Both the position numbers and the translations under genes were made by a program. From NCBI GenBank assembly GCA_958295985.1, contig OY282432.1, positions 124,001 to 188,000 on the forward strand: a DNA stretch of 64,000 nt. Direction: 5' to 3'. The DNA comes from an uncultured Candidatus Binatia bacterium. Lineage in GTDB: Bacteria; Desulfobacterota; Binatia; UBA9968; JAJDTQ01. Below the pieces are notes generated by a model. The model did no database searches, was not told the DNA's origin, and saw nothing but the letters and a program-made list of their open reading frames with translations. Every line of letters begins with the position of its first letter. Position 1 is the stretch's first letter. Below, one piece after another: positions 1 through 9,201 of this stretch.

Positions 1-117
1 CCGTTGATCGGGTTGGCGTTCGCCGGTGTCCGGATGCGTTGCCCGCGTCGTTCGTTGCCTGCAGCGCGGGCGGTTTCGAGACCGGCTGCTACGAGCCCGG
101 CGCCCCCGTGGGATAGA

Positions 118-189
118 CCTTTACACGATCCGGCCTTCACGACCTGGCCTTTACGACTTGGCCTTTACAACCTGGGCTTCACGAACTGC
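118..189. repeat. degenerate 14-bp tandem repeat at the ribE 3' end
   Basis: Five consecutive units of the form CCTTTACGACCTGG lie at 118-133 (with a 2-bp insertion), 134-147, 148-161, 162-175 and 176-189. The last units overlap the final codons of ribE, so on the minus strand the end of ribE appears to have been copied several times. Each copy carries a stop-like TAA or TGA out of phase. No gene was found from 1 to 164. Confidence 0.7.
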
Positions 190-758
190 AGCACGTACTT
201 CCCAATGATGTCGGCTTCGAGGTTGACTCTATCACCAACACCAAGGCTCTGCAAATTCGTATGCGCCAGCGTGAACGGTATGATCGCCACCGAGAACGAA
301 CGGGAAGTACACTCGTTGACGGTCAGACTGATGCCGTTCACGGCGATGGAACCCTTGGGGACCAGGAGACGGCCGACGGCTTCGGGGGCGCGGAAACGGA
401 AGAAGGTGAAGTCCCCGCTCTTGTGGATTCGGGAGATCCGTCCCACGGCATCGACGTGGCCGGTGACCCAGTGACCCCCCAGCCGGTCGCTGACTTTGAG
501 AGGCCGCTCCAGATTGATGCTGTCGCGGTCACGTACATCCGCGAGGTTCGTCCGCTGCAGGGTCTCGGGCGAGACGTCCACGGTGAGCCGCCGCCCGGTC
601 TTCTTGACCACCGTCAGACAGCACCCGTTCACCGCGATGCTGTCGCCCGGCGAAATCTCCCGCCCCGGCAGCGCGGTCTCGAACGTGAGCTCTCCCCCGT
701 CCGTGCCGGCGCGCCAGCGGGAGACCCGGCCGACGTCTTCGATGAGTCCGGTAAACAT
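165..758 (-). CDS. ribE: riboflavin synthase alpha subunit
   Basis: Catalyses dismutation of two 6,7-dimethyl-8-ribityllumazine molecules to riboflavin, the last step of the pathway, in the cytoplasm. At 197 aa it has the usual family length, with two lumazine-binding barrels. The first starts at the N-terminus with MFTGLIEDVGRV. The second starts near residue 100 with GGHWVTGHVDAVGRI. It lies 52 bp downstream of ribD on the same strand, so it is probably the distal gene of a glyA-nrdR-ribD-ribE transcript. The 3' end is embedded in a 14-bp tandem repeat, which may have altered the last residues. ribBA and ribH, usually next in deltaproteobacterial clusters, would lie beyond the left edge. 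Confidence 0.96.
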   Translation of the reverse strand: MFTGLIEDVGRVSRWRAGTDGGELTFETALPGREISPGDSIAVNGCCLTVVKKTGRRLTVDVSPETLQRTNLADVRDRDSINLERPLKVSDRLGGHWVTGHVDAVGRISRIHKSGDFTFFRFRAPEAVGRLLVPKGSIAVNGISLTVNECTSRSFSVAIIPFTLAHTNLQSLGVGDRVNLEADIIGKYVLQFVKPRL

Positions 759-810
759 AGGCCCGTTCCTCGACTCGAATGTGTCATCCCGACGCGCCGC
801 GACCGGTGTA

Positions 811-1902
811 TCACAGATACGCGGACACCAGGATATCCTCGCCGAGCCGCCTGACCACCGGGCCGGCGAGGTGCGGGCATTGACGCATCCGCGTTATGCC
901 GAGTTCCCCCATCATGGGCAGCCCCTCGGCCCCGATGAACTTCGGCGCATAGAAACACAGCACCTTGTCCACCACCTTCTCACCGATGACCCGGCCCGCC
1001 GTCACGGCGCCACCTTCCACCATGACGCTGAGCACCCCCAGGCGGGCCAGTTTTCGAAGCACCCGCCTCAACGAGACCCGACCCTGCCTTAAGGGGAAGG
1101 TCCACACCCGGACTCCCAGGTCTTCGAGTGGCTTTCTCCGGGCCGCCGGCACGCCGTCGCCGGCCACCAGTACGGTCTTCTCGGGCCGTTGCTGGTTGAC
1201 CAGCCTGGCGGTGACCGGCGTCCGCAGCCGCCCGTCCAGCACGATGCGCCAGGGGTCCCGTCCCCCCGGCAGCCGGCAGGTCAGTTGCGGATCATCCGCC
1301 AACACGGTGCCCGAGCCCACCAGCACGGCGTCGACCTCGTTGCGCAGCCGATGGACGAATTTCCGTGCGGCCGGTCCGGTGACCCACTTGGAGTCTCCGG
1401 TAGCGGTGGCGATCCTGCCGTCCAGGGAGGCTGCCAACTTGAGCGTGACGAAGGGAAGCCCCTGGGTGACGTGCTTGACGAAGGCCTCGTTCAGCCGGCG
1501 GCATTCCTCCTCCCGCACCCGCACCTCGACCCCGACGCCGGCCTCCCTGAGTGCGCTCACCCCGCGGCCGGCCACCACCGGGTTGGGGTCCACCATCCCT
1601 GCCACCACTCGCTCCACACCCGCGTCGATGACCGCCTTGACACACGGGGGTGTACGGCCGAAGTGGCTGCAAGGCTCCAGATTGACGTAGAGCGTGGCGC
1701 CGCGGGCCGCGTCGCCCGCCTGCCGGAGCGCCACCACTTCCGCGTGGTCGCCGCCGGCCCGGGCATGATAACCGCGCCCCACGACGCGGCCGCCGCGCAC
1801 CGCCACCGCGCCCACCATGGGGTTCGGACTGGTCCTGCCGGCAGCCCTGCGCGCCAGCCTGAGGGCCGCGCGCATGTAACGCTCATCCGCTTCCTGAGGC
1901 AT
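811..1902 (-). CDS. ribD: bifunctional diaminohydroxyphosphoribosylaminopyrimidine deaminase / reductase
   Basis: Performs the second and third steps of riboflavin synthesis: deamination, then NADPH-dependent reduction of the ribosyl side chain. It is 363 aa. The N-terminal cytidine-deaminase-like domain (about 1-145) shows the zinc site as HAEVVAL followed by EPCSHFGRTPPC. The C-terminal RibD_C reductase domain (about 150-360) starts near VTLKLAASLDGRIA and includes VEGGAVTAG near the end. It lies between nrdR and ribE on the minus strand, the classical arrangement. Both active domains look intact. Confidence 0.96.
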   Translation of the reverse strand: MPQEADERYMRAALRLARRAAGRTSPNPMVGAVAVRGGRVVGRGYHARAGGDHAEVVALRQAGDAARGATLYVNLEPCSHFGRTPPCVKAVIDAGVERVVAGMVDPNPVVAGRGVSALREAGVGVEVRVREEECRRLNEAFVKHVTQGLPFVTLKLAASLDGRIATATGDSKWVTGPAARKFVHRLRNEVDAVLVGSGTVLADDPQLTCRLPGGRDPWRIVLDGRLRTPVTARLVNQQRPEKTVLVAGDGVPAARRKPLEDLGVRVWTFPLRQGRVSLRRVLRKLARLGVLSVMVEGGAVTAGRVIGEKVVDKVLCFYAPKFIGAEGLPMMGELGITRMRQCPHLAGPVVRRLGEDILVSAYL

Positions 1903-1954
1903 GGCGTGTGGTGGATGGAGGACAGGCTCCTCGGGTTGTATCTCACGAACGGGG

Positions 1955-2500
1955 TTACGGTTGCGTACCCTCGGCGGGCAAGGGTTTCCGGCGCTTCTTG
2001 CGGGCGTTTGCGGTTTTCTTGGGAGGTTTGGCCGCGGTCCGATGCGTGCGCTCGTTGAGCAGGTCCTCCAACTCCGTCATGAACTCGTCGAGGTCCTTGA
2101 AGGACCGGTAGACCGAGGCGAACCGCACATAGGCGACCGGGTCGGTGTCATGAAGCTCGCGCATGGCCGCTTCGCCGATGATCGAGCCCGGTATCTCCTT
2201 CTCGCCTCTTTCCTGTATCCCGCGCTCGATGCGGTCGGCGATGGACTCGATGGCATCCATGCTGACGGGGCGCTTCTGACAGGCGCGCTTCAGGCCGTTG
2301 GTGATCTTCAGCCGATCAAAGGCCTCGCGGCGTCCGTCCTTCTTCACCACCATGGGCATGGCTTCTTCCACCCGCTCGTAGGTGGTGAAGCGACGCGAAC
2401 ACGCGATGCATTCCCGCCGCCGCCGGATCATCTCCTCATCTTTCCCGAGACGGGAATCGATGACGTGATTATTGGACTGGCGGCAGAAAGGGCATTTCAT
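1955..2500 (-). CDS. nrdR: transcriptional repressor NrdR
   Basis: ATP/dATP-responsive repressor of ribonucleotide reductase genes. The N-terminal zinc ribbon is CPFC at residues 3-6 with CIAC near residue 32. An ATP-cone domain follows (about 45-140). At 181 aa it is longer than the usual ~150 aa. The extra residues form a Lys/Arg-rich C-terminal tail ([16 protein letters not shown]), whose role is unknown. The position between glyA and ribD is conserved in many proteobacteria. No NrdR boxes were recognised nearby, so its targets are probably elsewhere. Confidence 0.95.
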   Translation of the reverse strand: MKCPFCRQSNNHVIDSRLGKDEEMIRRRRECIACSRRFTTYERVEEAMPMVVKKDGRREAFDRLKITNGLKRACQKRPVSMDAIESIADRIERGIQERGEKEIPGSIIGEAAMRELHDTDPVAYVRFASVYRSFKDLDEFMTELEDLLNERTHRTAAKPPKKTANARKKRRKPLPAEGTQP

Positions 2501-2583
2501 GGCATGCCTGAAGGGTTCCGGACGCGGCGGTCCCGGCGGCCTGTATGGCGCCGGCCGCCAAACTCAGCGCTGCTTCGCCGGCG

Positions 2584-3855
2584 TCAGCGCTGCTTCACCG
2601 GCGCGGTCCCGTTCCCGCGATAGACGGGAAAGCGCTCGCACAGTGCCCGCACCTCCGCGGCGATGGCGTCCAGGCCGTCGTCGTTCCCCACAAGGGCGAG
2701 GGCGCGCCGGATCAGGTCGGCGATCAGCCGCATCTCCGGCTCTTTCATGCCGCGGGTGGTGACGGCCGGGGTTCCGATGCGGACCCCGCTGGTCACGAAC
2801 GGCGAGCGAGTTTCGAAAGGCACGGTATTGCGGTTCGCGGTGACCCCCGCCCGTTCCAGCGTCTCCTGGGCCAGCTTGCCGGTGAGCTCCGAGTCCCGCA
2901 GGTCCATGAGCATGAGATGGTTGTCGGTACCGCCCGAGACCAGGCGGAACCCCCGGTCCGTCAAGGCCCCGGCAAGGGCCTTGGCGTTGGCGACGATCTG
3001 CCGTTGATAGCCGGCGAACTCCGGGGTGGAGGCTTCCTTCAAGGCCACCGCCTTGGCGGCGATGACGTGCATGAGCGGGCCGCCCTGCATGCCCGGGAAG
3101 ACTCGACTGTTGAGGGTCTTGGCGTGCTCCTCGCGACACAGGATCATTCCTCCGCGGGGCCCGCGCAACGTCTTGTGCGTGGTCGTGGTCACGTAGTCCG
3201 CGTGGGGTATCGGGCTCGGGTGGCAGCCGGCGGCAACCAGTCCGGCGATGTGGGCCATATCCACCATCAGCAAGGCCCCCACTTCGTCGGCGATGGCGCG
3301 AAACCGTTCGTAGTCCATGGTCCGCGGGTAGGCGCTCGCGCCCGCCACGATGAGTCGCGGCCGATGCTCCCGGGCCAGCTCGGCCAAGGCATCGTAATCG
3401 ATGGTTTCCGTTTCCGCCGACACCCCGTAAGACACCACGGTGTACAGGCGGCCGGAGAAGTTCACCGGACTCCCCATGGAGAGGTGGCCGCCATGGGAGA
3501 GGTCCATCCCGAGGTAAGTGTCACCGGGTTTCAGGACCGTGAAGTAGACGGCCATGTTGGCCTGGGTTCCCGAGTGCGGCTGGACGTTCACGTGCTCCGC
3601 CGCAAAGAGCTCTTTGGCGCGTTCCACCGCCAGCCGCTCCACCACGTCCACGTACTCGCATCCGCCGTAGTAGCGCCTGCCCGGATAGCCCTCGGCATAC
3701 TTGTTGGTCATCAGGCTGCCCTGGGCCTCGAGCACGGCCTCGCTCACGACGTTCTCGGACGCGATCAGCTCCAGGTTGCACTCCAGACGTTCGCTCTCCT
3801 TGTGGATCGCTTCGAAAACTTCCGGATCGACTTGCTCCAGGCCGGCGGTCGTCAT
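2584..3855 (-). CDS. glyA: serine hydroxymethyltransferase
   Basis: PLP enzyme that converts serine and tetrahydrofolate to glycine and 5,10-methylene-tetrahydrofolate. It is 423 aa, close to the family norm. The PLP-lysine motif [14 protein letters not shown] and the N-terminal SENVVSEAV motif are visible. The start overlaps the acpP stop by 4 bp (ATGA), which indicates translational coupling, and fixes the start codon at 3855. In Geobacter-type clusters fabF and rpiB lie between acpP and glyA; here they are absent. nrdR follows after 83 bp. Confidence 0.97.
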   Translation of the reverse strand: MTTAGLEQVDPEVFEAIHKESERLECNLELIASENVVSEAVLEAQGSLMTNKYAEGYPGRRYYGGCEYVDVVERLAVERAKELFAAEHVNVQPHSGTQANMAVYFTVLKPGDTYLGMDLSHGGHLSMGSPVNFSGRLYTVVSYGVSAETETIDYDALAELAREHRPRLIVAGASAYPRTMDYERFRAIADEVGALLMVDMAHIAGLVAAGCHPSPIPHADYVTTTTHKTLRGPRGGMILCREEHAKTLNSRVFPGMQGGPLMHVIAAKAVALKEASTPEFAGYQRQIVANAKALAGALTDRGFRLVSGGTDNHLMLMDLRDSELTGKLAQETLERAGVTANRNTVPFETRSPFVTSGVRIGTPAVTTRGMKEPEMRLIADLIRRALALVGNDDGLDAIAAEVRALCERFPVYRGNGTAPVKQR

Positions 3856-4088
3856 CGGTGACTTTCGATGTACTCGATGACGTCATGGACCGTCTTGATC
3901 TTCTCGGCGTCTTCGTCGGAGATTTCCATCTCGTATTCTTCTTCCAACGCCATCACCAACTCTACGATGTCCAACGAATCGGCGCCCAGGTCCTCGATGA
4001 ACGAAGCTTCGGGGCTGACTTCACCGTCGCTCACTCCCAGTTGTTCACATATGATTTCCTTGACCCTCGCTTCGACGTCTGTTGCCAT
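3852..4088 (-). CDS. acpP: acyl carrier protein
   Basis: Carries the growing acyl chain in fatty acid synthesis on a 4'-phosphopantetheine arm. It is 78 aa and strongly acidic, with the attachment serine at residue 38 in [10 protein letters not shown]. The ATG at 4088 is preceded by a strong GGAGG about 6 nt upstream, so longer readings of this frame are not real. It sits between fabG (56 bp upstream) and glyA (4-bp overlap). Identity is very clear. Confidence 0.97.
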   Translation of the reverse strand: MATDVEARVKEIICEQLGVSDGEVSPEASFIEDLGADSLDIVELVMALEEEYEMEISDEDAEKIKTVHDVIEYIESHR

Positions 4089-4144
4089 ACCGTACCTCCT
4101 GTCTGATATCACCAGTGCTGGGTTCCGAATACAAGGCCGCGGAG

Positions 4145-4897
4145 TCACATGTACAGACCGCCGTTGACGGCGATAGTCTGTCCGGTAATGTATTGACCGC
4201 CCGGACCTGCCAGAAACGCCACCGTCCCGGCTACGTCGCCGCAACTGCCGAAGCGGCCCAAGGGGATCGCACCAAGATACTTGCTCCGGGTGTCCGCGTC
4301 CAGGCTCGCCGTCATCTCCGTTTCGATGAAACCGGGAGCGACTGCGTTGACGGTGATCCCCCGTGGCGCCAGTTCCCGTGCCATGGATTTGGTGAATCCC
4401 ACGATGCCCGCCTTGGAAGCGGCATATACGGACTGTCCAACGTTCCCCATTTGTCCGGCCACCGAGGTCAGATTGATGATCCGACCGGACCGCTGTCGAA
4501 TCATCCTCCTGCTGGCCGACTTGGTGCAGTGGAAAACACCCCGGAGGTTCACGTCGATGATCTTGTCCCAATCGGAGGCCGGTTGGCGCATCAGCAAACC
4601 ATCGACGGCGATCCCCGCATTATTAACTAAAATATCAACTTTTTCATGCTGGTCAACGACTTTCTTGAAGGCCTCCTCGACTTGTTCCTGGCGGGCGACG
4701 TCAAACCGCGACAGCTCGGCGCAGCCGTTGCCCCCCAGGACCTGATCGAGCACCTCCTGTGCGGCTTCCCGGTTCGCCCGGTAGTTGATGACCACCCGGG
4801 CTCCAAGGCCGGCCAGGCTCAGGACGATCCCCCGCCCAATGCCCCTGCTGCCGCCCGTGACCAGCGCGACCTTGTCCGCCAGCGGTCCCGCGGCCAT
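4145..4897 (-). CDS. fabG: 3-oxoacyl-ACP reductase FabG
   Basis: NADPH-dependent reductase of the elongation cycle of type II fatty acid synthesis. It is a 250-aa short-chain dehydrogenase with the Rossmann motif [10 protein letters not shown] (14-23), NNAG near 92, and the catalytic set S145, Y158 and K162 in the YAASK context. The C-terminus ends [14 protein letters not shown] as in typical FabG. The start at 4897 is 2 bp from the fabD stop, so the two are tightly coupled. The same frame stays open upstream through fabD, but that is GC-driven. Confidence 0.97.
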   Translation of the reverse strand: MAAGPLADKVALVTGGSRGIGRGIVLSLAGLGARVVINYRANREAAQEVLDQVLGGNGCAELSRFDVARQEQVEEAFKKVVDQHEKVDILVNNAGIAVDGLLMRQPASDWDKIIDVNLRGVFHCTKSASRRMIRQRSGRIINLTSVAGQMGNVGQSVYAASKAGIVGFTKSMARELAPRGITVNAVAPGFIETEMTASLDADTRSKYLGAIPLGRFGSCGDVAGTVAFLAGPGGQYITGQTIAVNGGLYM

Positions 4898-4899
4898 GG

Positions 4900-5847
4900 T
4901 CAGACCCCCAACTCCGGCAGGAGCTTGTCCAGGTCCTCGGGCTTTTCCAGGTTGGACGTGCCCATCCCTCGATCGATGCGTCTGAGGAGCCCGGCCAGGA
5001 CCCTTCCCGGGCCCAACTCGATCACGCGCTCGCAACCAAGCCCGGCCAGGACCTTCATGGACTCCTCCCATCGGACCGCGGCCACCACCTGCTCGACCAG
5101 AAGCGGCTTGACGCGCGCCGGGTCGGCGTTCAGGGAGGCCTCCACGTTGGTGATGACGCCCACGCCGAACGGCGTCACTTCGACATTCTCCAGCGCCTCC
5201 CGCAGCCCCTCCGCCGCCGGTTTCATCAGCGCGCAGTGGAACGGAGCGCTCACCGCCAACTCCACCACTTTCCTCGCACCCCCGCCGCGGGCCAGTTGCA
5301 CCGCGCGCCGGACCGCTTCGCGGGCGCCCGAGATGACCACCTGCCCGCCGCCGTTCAGGTTGGCCGGAGCCACGACCTCGCCCTGCCCGGCGACTTCGCA
5401 AAGCTCGCGCACCGCGGCCACCTCCAGCCCGAGGATCGCGGCCATGCTCCCCTCTCCCTCGGGCACGGCTTGCTGCATCAGGCGGCCCCGCTCCCGGACC
5501 ACCCTGACCGCGTCCGCCAGCCCGAGCGCGCCCGCTGCGACCAGGGCGCTGTATTCGCCGAGGCTGTGTCCGGCGACCCACGCGGGCCCGGGCGCACCAT
5601 GAGCCTGCAGCACCCGGAGCGCGGCGACCGATACCGCCAGGATCGCCGGCTGGGTGTTTTCCGTCCGGTTCAGGCCGGCTTCGGGGCCGCCAAAGCAGAG
5701 CTCGCGGAGGTTCAGGCCCAGCGCGTCCTCCGCTTCCTCGAAGACCGCCCCGGCCTCCGGGAACCGCTCGCATAGAGCTCTGCCCATGCCCACGTACTGC
5801 GAGCCCTGCCCGGGAAAAACGAACGCGATGCCGTTTCGGTCCGTCAT
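4900..5847 (-). CDS. fabD: malonyl-CoA:ACP transacylase
   Basis: Transfers malonyl groups from CoA to ACP to feed fatty acid elongation. It is 315 aa. FPGQGSQYVGMG is at the N-terminus, the nucleophile elbow GHSLGEYSALVAAG places Ser at 95, and the catalytic His lies in SAPFHCALM near 205. The start overlaps the plsX stop by 1 bp. The usual neighbour fabH between plsX and fabD is missing. Confidence 0.97.
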   Translation of the reverse strand: MTDRNGIAFVFPGQGSQYVGMGRALCERFPEAGAVFEEAEDALGLNLRELCFGGPEAGLNRTENTQPAILAVSVAALRVLQAHGAPGPAWVAGHSLGEYSALVAAGALGLADAVRVVRERGRLMQQAVPEGEGSMAAILGLEVAAVRELCEVAGQGEVVAPANLNGGGQVVISGAREAVRRAVQLARGGGARKVVELAVSAPFHCALMKPAAEGLREALENVEVTPFGVGVITNVEASLNADPARVKPLLVEQVVAAVRWEESMKVLAGLGCERVIELGPGRVLAGLLRRIDRGMGTSNLEKPEDLDKLLPELGV

Positions 5848-6842
5848 CAGTCCCGTTTGGCCAGCGCGCTCACGACGTACCCGTTGATGTCCTGTGACAC
5901 GGCTTCGGCCGCCACCCGCACGGCGTTCTTGATGGCCTTGGCGGAGGAGCCTCCATGAGCGACGATGGCCACGCCGTTCAAACCGATCAGGGGCGCTCCA
6001 CCGTAATGCGCGTAATCGAGGCGGTCATAGGCGCGTCTCACGGCCCCCCGGCACAACAGGAAGCCCAGCCGGCTGAGCAGGCTGCTGCGGAACGCCTCCT
6101 TGAGGACCGAGGAAACGAACTGTCCGAGTCCTTCCATGGTCTTCAACGCCACGTTGCCCGTGAAACCGTCACAGACCACCACGTTCACCCGGCCGTTGGT
6201 GATGTCCCGGCCTTCCACGTGACCCAGGAAGTTCAACTCCGTGGACCGCGCTTCACGGACCGCCTCCCGCGTGAGCTCATTGCCTTTGCCGTCCTCTTCC
6301 CCGTTGCTCAGGATACCCACGCACGGGTTTGCCATGCCCAGGATCTTCTCTGCGTAGATGGCGCCCATCTGCGCGAACTGGACCAGTTGCCGCGGCTTGC
6401 AGTCCGTATTGGCGCCCCCGTCCAGGAGCACCGTTCCCCCGGACAGCGACGGGCTCACCGTCAGGATCGCCGGCCGGTCAACCCCCGGCAACCGGCCGAG
6501 CACGAACATGCCGATGGCCAGCATAGCTCCGGAATTCCCGGCGCTTACCAACGCGTCCCCCTCGCCGGCCTTCAACCGGTCGAAGGCCACGCGCATGGAC
6601 GAATCCTTCTGTTTCAGCGCCCGGGTCGGGGAGTCGTGCATGTCGATGGAGCAGGCCGCAGGGAGGACACGTACGGCCAAGGGGTTGTACTTGTGACGGG
6701 ACAACTCGGACTCCACGGCGTCCGATTGGCTTATCAGGATGACCTCCACACCGTATTCTTCCGCGGCCTGCAGGGCACCCTCTACGACAACGCCCGGGCC
6801 GTGGTCACCGCCCATCGCGTCAACGATAATCCGCCGCATCAC
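5847..6842 (-). CDS. plsX: phosphate acyltransferase PlsX
   Basis: Makes acyl-phosphate from acyl-ACP for the PlsX/PlsY route of phospholipid synthesis, peripherally at the membrane. It is 331 aa, starting MMRRIIVDAMGGDHGPG, with the conserved middle GFTGNVALKTMEG. It is the third gene of the rpmF-plsX-fabD-fabG-acpP run, 18 bp from rpmF. It is of normal length and appears intact. Confidence 0.97.
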   Translation of the reverse strand: MMRRIIVDAMGGDHGPGVVVEGALQAAEEYGVEVILISQSDAVESELSRHKYNPLAVRVLPAACSIDMHDSPTRALKQKDSSMRVAFDRLKAGEGDALVSAGNSGAMLAIGMFVLGRLPGVDRPAILTVSPSLSGGTVLLDGGANTDCKPRQLVQFAQMGAIYAEKILGMANPCVGILSNGEEDGKGNELTREAVREARSTELNFLGHVEGRDITNGRVNVVVCDGFTGNVALKTMEGLGQFVSSVLKEAFRSSLLSRLGFLLCRGAVRRAYDRLDYAHYGGAPLIGLNGVAIVAHGGSSAKAIKNAVRVAAEAVSQDINGYVVSALAKRD

Positions 6843-6860
6843 GGACGAGAAGCCGGCAAG

Positions 6861-7043
6861 CTAGGCCTCTTCGCCGGGGGTCACGGACCGAGCCCTGTAA
6901 TAGCCACAGCCGGCGCAGACTCTGTGCCTCAGGGTCGCTTCGCCGCAGCGCGAACACGTGACCCACTGAGGGGCGGCAATGGCGTCATGAGAGCGGCGCT
7001 TGTCTCTCTTGCTGTTGGAGGTTCTTCTCTTGGGTACGGGCAT
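6861..7043 (-). CDS. rpmF: 50S ribosomal protein L32
   Basis: Small ribosomal protein of 60 aa with N-terminus MPVPKRRTSNSKRDKRRSHD. It carries a four-cysteine zinc site (CSRC ... CAGCG), so it is the zinc-binding form. Its position between the DUF177 gene and plsX is highly conserved in bacteria and supports both neighbours' identities. Confidence 0.97.
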   Translation of the reverse strand: MPVPKRRTSNSKRDKRRSHDAIAAPQWVTCSRCGEATLRHRVCAGCGYYRARSVTPGEEA

Positions 7044-7087
7044 GTCTGATATCCGTCCTGCCTGTTGGTTGCTGCCGATGGCCGGGG

Positions 7088-7627
7088 TTACCGGTCCAAT
7101 CGGAGGTTACGGAAAACGGCCATGCGGGGGTCCCCCGGTGACGTGCACCCACAGCCGATACGGTTCAACTCGGCACCGCAACCGGGGCACAGGCCACGAC
7201 AGCTTTCGCTGCACAGCGGCCGGAGGGGCAGGGCGAGTAGGGTTTGCTCGCGGACGTAGGGCGAGAGGTCGATATCCTCCCCGGAGTAGAAGCTCAAACC
7301 CATTTCGTCCGCCGTGAGTTCCATGCTTTTATTAGTCGGTAGGGGGTCCGGGGTCAACACGAAGTCGAAAGATTTTTCGATGACGAACGGGAAGCTCTCC
7401 AGACAACGGCTGCAGTCGCCCTCCACTTCCCCCTTCAGGCCGCCGTGGAAAAAGATCTCCCGGCCCGAACGGTAATAGCTCACCCGGACGTGGACCGGCG
7501 AAGGGAAGCGAACCGCCACCGAGAGTCCCTCCCGGCCGACGTCGGGTTTCTCGGAGAAACGGCTTTCCCTGGGTACGGTGTCGATCCGGTTCAGGGGGAT
7601 TCTCAAGGCGGCTCCAGTCATCGACAT
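7088..7627 (-). CDS. DUF177 (YceD-like) protein
   Basis: Family found almost always just upstream of rpmF. It has been linked to 23S rRNA/ribosome metabolism, but its precise role is unclear. The ATG at 7627 (MSMTGAALRIPLNRID) gives 179 aa. A second ATG lies two codons downstream at 7621. The characteristic features are CSRCLESF in the middle and a C-terminal CSESCRGLCPGCGAELN cysteine cluster. The reading frame is open further upstream, but that part is low-complexity and unlikely to be coded. A divergent gene starts 190 bp upstream. Confidence 0.85.
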   Translation of the reverse strand: MSMTGAALRIPLNRIDTVPRESRFSEKPDVGREGLSVAVRFPSPVHVRVSYYRSGREIFFHGGLKGEVEGDCSRCLESFPFVIEKSFDFVLTPDPLPTNKSMELTADEMGLSFYSGEDIDLSPYVREQTLLALPLRPLCSESCRGLCPGCGAELNRIGCGCTSPGDPRMAVFRNLRLDR

Positions 7628-7817
7628 TCTTACCCGGCAGACGCCGCCCTTGTCAACGTGGAGCCCCGGCCGGACAGGGGCTAACACCTTGTGAACGCGG
7701 ACGGTTTCTGTTAACGCAAGAGGCCGTGGGTTGCCTGGACTCTCTTGGAACGCCGGAGCACCGTGCGGACCGCTCGTTCGTCGTCCCCCGGACGGGGGAA
7801 CCCGTCGGAGGCCGGTC

Positions 7818-8741
7818 GTGAACGCGCGCTTGGGTCTGCTGCATGCCGTTCTCCCGGCCACGGTCGATCTCAATACCAGGGTACCGCCGGGTCATCCGTC
7901 GGCCCGGAACCTGGGCACCGAGAGAATGGGCTCCGGGACGATCGTCGATCCCGCGGGGACGATCCTGACCGTCAACTACGTTGTCAACGGCGCCGAGGCC
8001 ATCACCGTGACGCTGTCGGACGGGAAGGAATATCCGGGCCGCCTCACGGCACAGGATTTCGACACCGGTCTTGCCCTGGTCGCCATCGACGCTGTCGATC
8101 TGCCGTTCCTGCGGCCGGCCGAGGCCGTCACCATCGGCCAGCCTGCGTTCATGGTCGCAAGCAGCGGGCAGCAGTCCCGGCGGGTCAGTGACGGCGGCAT
8201 CACCTCCCTCGAAGGTTACGACGGACAGTGGGAATACCTGCTCGAACGATCCATCCGGGTCAGCGCCTTCAATCCGGGTTTCGGCGGCGGCACGCTGGCC
8301 GACTCCCATGGACGCCTCATGGGGGTCGTGTCCCTGAACCTGAACGAGATCGGCAAGTTCACGTTGGCGATCCCGGTGGACTATTACCTTCGCGACGCGG
8401 ATGAATTGAAACGGTTCGGGCGGGTCCGCAGCCGGCCGCCTCGCCCCTGGCTCGGCCTGTACCCCCAGGCTCTGGGAGGACACGTGATCGTCACCGGAGT
8501 GACGCCGTCGGGGCCCGCGGAGAAGTCCGGTCTGGAACAGGGCGACATCATCCTCACGGTAGAAGGCCGGGAAGTGCAGACGCGCCCCCAACTCTACCGG
8601 GAGGTCTGGAAGAAACGCGCCGGCGACGACATCACCTTCCACGTGATCCGGGGAGACAGTTCACTGGATGTCCGGGTGGCCAGCCGCGACCGCTGGGACT
8701 TCAACCAATCCAGCCCGCCAGGCGGAAAAGCCGACAACTGA
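7818..8741 (+). CDS. HtrA/DegP-like trypsin-fold protein with PDZ domain, catalytic residues lost
   Basis: Architecture is a trypsin-like domain (about 35-190) followed by one PDZ domain (about 205-300), as in HtrA proteases. The GTG at 7818 has GGAGG at 7807-7811, which is better than the upstream TTG at 7731. The protein is then 307 aa. In HtrA the catalytic His lies in a TNxHVV motif; here the aligned segment reads LTVNYVV, so His is replaced by Tyr. The Asp segment (DTGLALVAID) is kept. The Ser loop GNSGG is replaced by GFGGGTL. It is therefore probably a non-proteolytic scaffold or sensor. No clear signal peptide was seen. A YbgC-type thioesterase follows 5 bp later, probably in the same operon. 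Confidence 0.8.
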   Translation: MNARLGLLHAVLPATVDLNTRVPPGHPSARNLGTERMGSGTIVDPAGTILTVNYVVNGAEAITVTLSDGKEYPGRLTAQDFDTGLALVAIDAVDLPFLRPAEAVTIGQPAFMVASSGQQSRRVSDGGITSLEGYDGQWEYLLERSIRVSAFNPGFGGGTLADSHGRLMGVVSLNLNEIGKFTLAIPVDYYLRDADELKRFGRVRSRPPRPWLGLYPQALGGHVIVTGVTPSGPAEKSGLEQGDIILTVEGREVQTRPQLYREVWKKRAGDDITFHVIRGDSSLDVRVASRDRWDFNQSSPPGGKADN

Positions 8742-8746
8742 CCAGC

Positions 8747-9151
8747 GTGAAGAACGTCACCGCTTATCGGGTCATCTACGGCGACACGGACCGGATGGGG
8801 GTGGCCTACTACGCCAATTATCTGCGGTGGTTCGAGATCGGCAGGACCGAGTTCATGCGAGAGGCCGGAGTGCCTTACGACCGGGCGGAACGGGACGGCA
8901 TCTTTTTCCCGGTCACCGAAGTCCAATGCCGTTACCGGAGACCGGCCCTTTACGACGACCTGCTGCGAATCGAGACCACCGTCGAATCCCTGAGCCGGGT
9001 GGCGCTGAAATTCCACTATTGGATCGGTCTGGAAGCGGACCGCGCCACCCTCGCATCAGGCTGGACGAAACACGCCTGCCTCAACCGTGACCGCAAGATC
9101 ACCAGGCTACCCGAACCGTATGCGCGCCGGCTGGGGACCGGCCAGGGCTAG
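8747..9151 (+). CDS. YbgC/FcbC-type acyl-CoA thioesterase
   Basis: Hotdog-fold thioesterase of 134 aa, the normal size. The catalytic region is GDTDRMGVAYYANYLRWFE, with the Asp near residue 14, followed by RTEFMRE. It hydrolyses short or aromatic acyl-CoAs; the YbgC branch is linked to envelope (Tol-Pal) clusters, but no tol genes are present here. It is translationally close to the HtrA-like gene. It ends 50 bp before the convergent receiver-LpxC gene. Confidence 0.88.
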   Translation: MKNVTAYRVIYGDTDRMGVAYYANYLRWFEIGRTEFMREAGVPYDRAERDGIFFPVTEVQCRYRRPALYDDLLRIETTVESLSRVALKFHYWIGLEADRATLASGWTKHACLNRDRKITRLPEPYARRLGTGQG

Positions 9152-9201
9152 TGTCCTGTCGTGTCCTGTCCGAGTATAGCAAGGATCTACGGAAGTTCAG
9201 C

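Noticed and set aside
42..72. GCCCGCG/CGCGGGC inverted repeat downstream of ribE as a terminator
   Set aside because: The loop is 17 nt and no T-run follows on the minus strand, so support is too weak to list.
4898..5773. Long N-terminal extension of the fabG frame
   Set aside because: It lies inside fabD in another frame; FabG starts at ATG 4897 by family length.
9150..9170. Direct repeat TGTCCTGTCG/TGTCCTGTCC between the thioesterase and receiver-LpxC genes
   Set aside because: Only two short copies, no structure or function suggested.
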